A stretch of DNA of 64,000 nt from RPQK01 sp041946865 (GTDB lineage: Bacteria; Acidobacteriota; UBA6911; RPQK01), in NCBI GenBank assembly GCA_041946865.1, contig JBHGBF010000042.1:1-64000 (forward strand). Direction: 5' to 3'. Each line of letters opens with the position of its first letter. Position 1 is the stretch's first letter. The notes below the pieces were generated by a model, which was given only the letters and a program-made list of their open reading frames with translations, was not told where the DNA came from and searched no databases. The position numbers and the translations under genes were made by a program. Shown here one piece after another: positions 62,508-64,000 of the stretch.

Positions 62508-63206
62508 ATGAGCGAACCTCTTATTGAGATATCGGGTCTTACCAAGATTTTTCAGCGCGACAGCGTGGAAGTCCGGGCGCTGGACCGCCTCGACATGCAG
62601 GTCTTCCCAGGCGATTTCGTGTGCCTGATGGGCCCTTCGGGCTCAGGAAAGAGCACGCTCCTTAACATCATCGCCGGTGTGGACCGGCCCACCGATGGGG
62701 AGGTTATCGTGGCCGGCGCCGATCTGAATCAGATGACCGAGGATGAGCTGGCCTCCTGGCGGAACCATCATATCGGGTTTGTCTTTCAGCACTTCAACCT
62801 GATACCGGTCCTGACCGCCTTTGAAAACGTGGAACTGCCTCTGCTGCTGACCTCGCTCTCCAAGAAAGAGCGGCGCGAGCACGTCACGACCGCCATGAAA
62901 CTGGTCGGGCTGCTGGACCGAATGGAGCATTACCCGAGGCAGCTTTCGGGCGGTCAGGAGCAGCGGGTTGCGATCGCACGCGCCATTGTCACGGACCCGA
63001 CCTGTGTCCTGGCCGACGAGCCGACCGGCGATCTCGACGCCCAGTCGGCGCGTGAAGTGCTCGAGGTCCTGAAGGGCCTTAACGAGCAGTTCAAGAAAAC
63101 CATTATGATGGTGACGCACGACCCGCACGCGGCGGCCTATGCGTCGACCAGATACACGCTGGAAAAAGGCGTGTTCTCGAAGGACGAGGCTCACCGGAGA
63201 ACGTGA
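62508..63206 (+). CDS. MacB/LolD-like ABC transporter ATP-binding protein
   Basis: The 232-residue ATPase has Walker A MGPSGSGKSTLL, Q-loop FVFQHFNLIPVLTAFENVELP, signature LSGGQEQRVAIARA, Walker B VLADEPTGDLD and switch MVTHDPHAA. This set is typical of the MacB/LolD branch. The ATG at 62508 has GGGGTG upstream. A TTG at 62490 would overlap the adaptor stop. It overlaps the following gene by 4 nt. Confidence 0.93.
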   Translation: MSEPLIEISGLTKIFQRDSVEVRALDRLDMQVFPGDFVCLMGPSGSGKSTLLNIIAGVDRPTDGEVIVAGADLNQMTEDELASWRNHHIGFVFQHFNLIPVLTAFENVELPLLLTSLSKKERREHVTTAMKLVGLLDRMEHYPRQLSGGQEQRVAIARAIVTDPTCVLADEPTGDLDAQSAREVLEVLKGLNEQFKKTIMMVTHDPHAAAYASTRYTLEKGVFSKDEAHRRT

Positions 63207-63904
63207 ACACCGTGACTGGCCCGGGTCACTCGCACAGCTCTTATTCCTCTTGGTTTCTGCTGCTGGTCGCGCTGAGTGTGACGAGTCTCATCACCTCAAA
63301 CGTGATCGGCTCGAAGCTGGTCCGGCTGGGAGAGTTCGTGATCCCGGCCGGAATTCTCATCTTTCCGGTCAGTTACATCGTGGGTGACGTTCTTACCGAG
63401 GTGTACGGCTACCGCTCGGCGCGCCGCGTCATCTGGCTGGGCTTCTTCTGCAATCTTCTGGCCGTCGGAGCGATAGCCGCAGCCGGGGCTTTGCCTGCGG
63501 CGAGCGTCTGGCCTCACCAGCCGGCCTACGAGGCGATTCTGGGCTACACCCCGCGTCTGGTCAGCGCGTCGTTTGTTGCCTACCTGGTCGGTGAATTCAC
63601 CAACTCGTTCGTGCTAGCCCGCCTGAAGATCGTGACCCGGGGACGCTGGCTCTGGACACGGACCATCGGCTCCACGATTGTCGGCCAGGGTTTCGATTCG
63701 CTGGCTTTCGTGTTCCTGGCTTTCGTCGGCGCCGTGCCCCCGGGGCTGCTGCTGTCGATTGCCCTCACGCAGTGGCTCGCCAAGTGCCTCTACGAGGCCT
63801 CGCTCACGCCCGCCACTTACTTCGTCATCCACTTCCTGAAGAAACGCGAAGGGCTCGATACCTTCGACTACGCCACGTCGTTCAATCCCCTCTCGCTCAA
63901 GTGA
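63203..63904 (+). CDS. yhhQ: Queuosine precursor transporter (YhhQ family)
   Basis: The 233-residue inner-membrane protein has six or so segments. It carries SNVIGSKLVRLGEFVIPAG, IFPVSYIVGDVLTEVYGYRSARRVIW and WTRTIGSTIVGQGFDSLAFVF, the family hallmarks. It imports preQ0/preQ1-type precursors for queuosine tRNA modification. The GTG overlaps the ABC ATPase stop as GTGA, so it is translated with the exporter genes although the functions seem unrelated. A QueG-like gene lies at 17.1 kb. Confidence 0.9.
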   Translation: MNTVTGPGHSHSSYSSWFLLLVALSVTSLITSNVIGSKLVRLGEFVIPAGILIFPVSYIVGDVLTEVYGYRSARRVIWLGFFCNLLAVGAIAAAGALPAASVWPHQPAYEAILGYTPRLVSASFVAYLVGEFTNSFVLARLKIVTRGRWLWTRTIGSTIVGQGFDSLAFVFLAFVGAVPPGLLLSIALTQWLAKCLYEASLTPATYFVIHFLKKREGLDTFDYATSFNPLSLK

Positions 63905-64000
63905 ACGGCCGGAGACGAGCGGGTTGTCCCGAGTCTTGGAGTGCGGCTCTGTTCCGCCTCTCTCGGCTCCCAGGGACAGAGTTCGTGTAAGTCCCTCATG

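Noticed and set aside
63905..64000. Possible gene start or terminator at the window end
   Set aside because: Only 96 nt are available, with no start codon plus ribosome site and no clear hairpin.
1..64000. CRISPR array, retron or diversity-generating element
   Set aside because: No regularly spaced repeats with variable spacers, no reverse transcriptase and no Cas-like gene were found.

Overview
The window is a GC-rich bacterial chromosome segment with about 50 supported protein genes, one tRNA-Val gene, no rRNA and no CRISPR array. A VWFA-related secreted protein of the kind named after Acidobacteria, zinc-anchored ECF sigma regulation, MacB-like efflux genes and many long intergenic hairpins suggest an Acidobacteriota-like Gram-negative. 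That placement is inference from gene content. The outer-membrane porin, the lipoprotein PstS and an OMP-barrel gene support a two-membrane cell.

Layout. 0.1-10.4 kb (minus strand): a phosphate-starvation block, read phoR-phoB, then porin-pstS-pstC-pstA-pstB-phoU, then pckA. Tandem 7-mers with an 11-nt period precede the porin and pstS and look like PhoB operators. 10.6-16.1 kb (minus): an ATP-driven radical dehydratase-activase-like operon (HgdB-like protein, double BadF/BcrAD activase, small ORF). 16.4-18.1 kb: a CGNR zinc-finger protein divergent from a QueG-like Fe-S protein. 18.6-31 kb: a 2188-residue hybrid kinase whose Ser/Thr kinase domain has lost both catalytic aspartates, two MFS permeases, a second NarL-type sensor kinase and a VWFA protein. 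31-42.4 kb: a secreted D-2-hydroxyacid dehydrogenase, nitrilase, EF-P, a Cys/Met-metabolism PLP enzyme, a degenerate CoA-transferase subunit, MutL, a cytochrome bd-like pair with fused haem c domains, an SdpI-like protein, an OMP barrel and a nucleotidyltransferase. 42.5-45 kb: an accessory island with a frameshifted nucleotidyltransferase, two VapC-type toxin-antitoxin modules and 51-bp direct repeats. 45.3-64 kb: tRNA-Val, a hexuronate-type MFS permease, an Smr protein, an ECF sigma/anti-sigma pair, an M16-like protein, GDP-mannose supply genes, the PEP-synthase/PPDK regulator, an M20 peptidase, icd-mdh, a four-gene MacAB-like exporter and a queuosine-precursor transporter.

Together the genes cover phosphate acquisition, gluconeogenic and TCA steps (pckA, the PSRP regulator, icd, mdh), sugar-nucleotide supply and an alternative terminal oxidase. 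Two mobile-looking non-coding families recur. One is a perfect or near-perfect 52-53 bp inverted repeat (18.4, 28.1 and, truncated, 58.8 kb). The other is a 59-nt unit (47.3 and 58.9 kb) that seems to supply the start codon of an ABC permease. The most unusual items are the pseudokinase hybrid, the oxidase with fused haem c, the repeat-bracketed toxin-antitoxin cassette and the start-codon-donating repeat.
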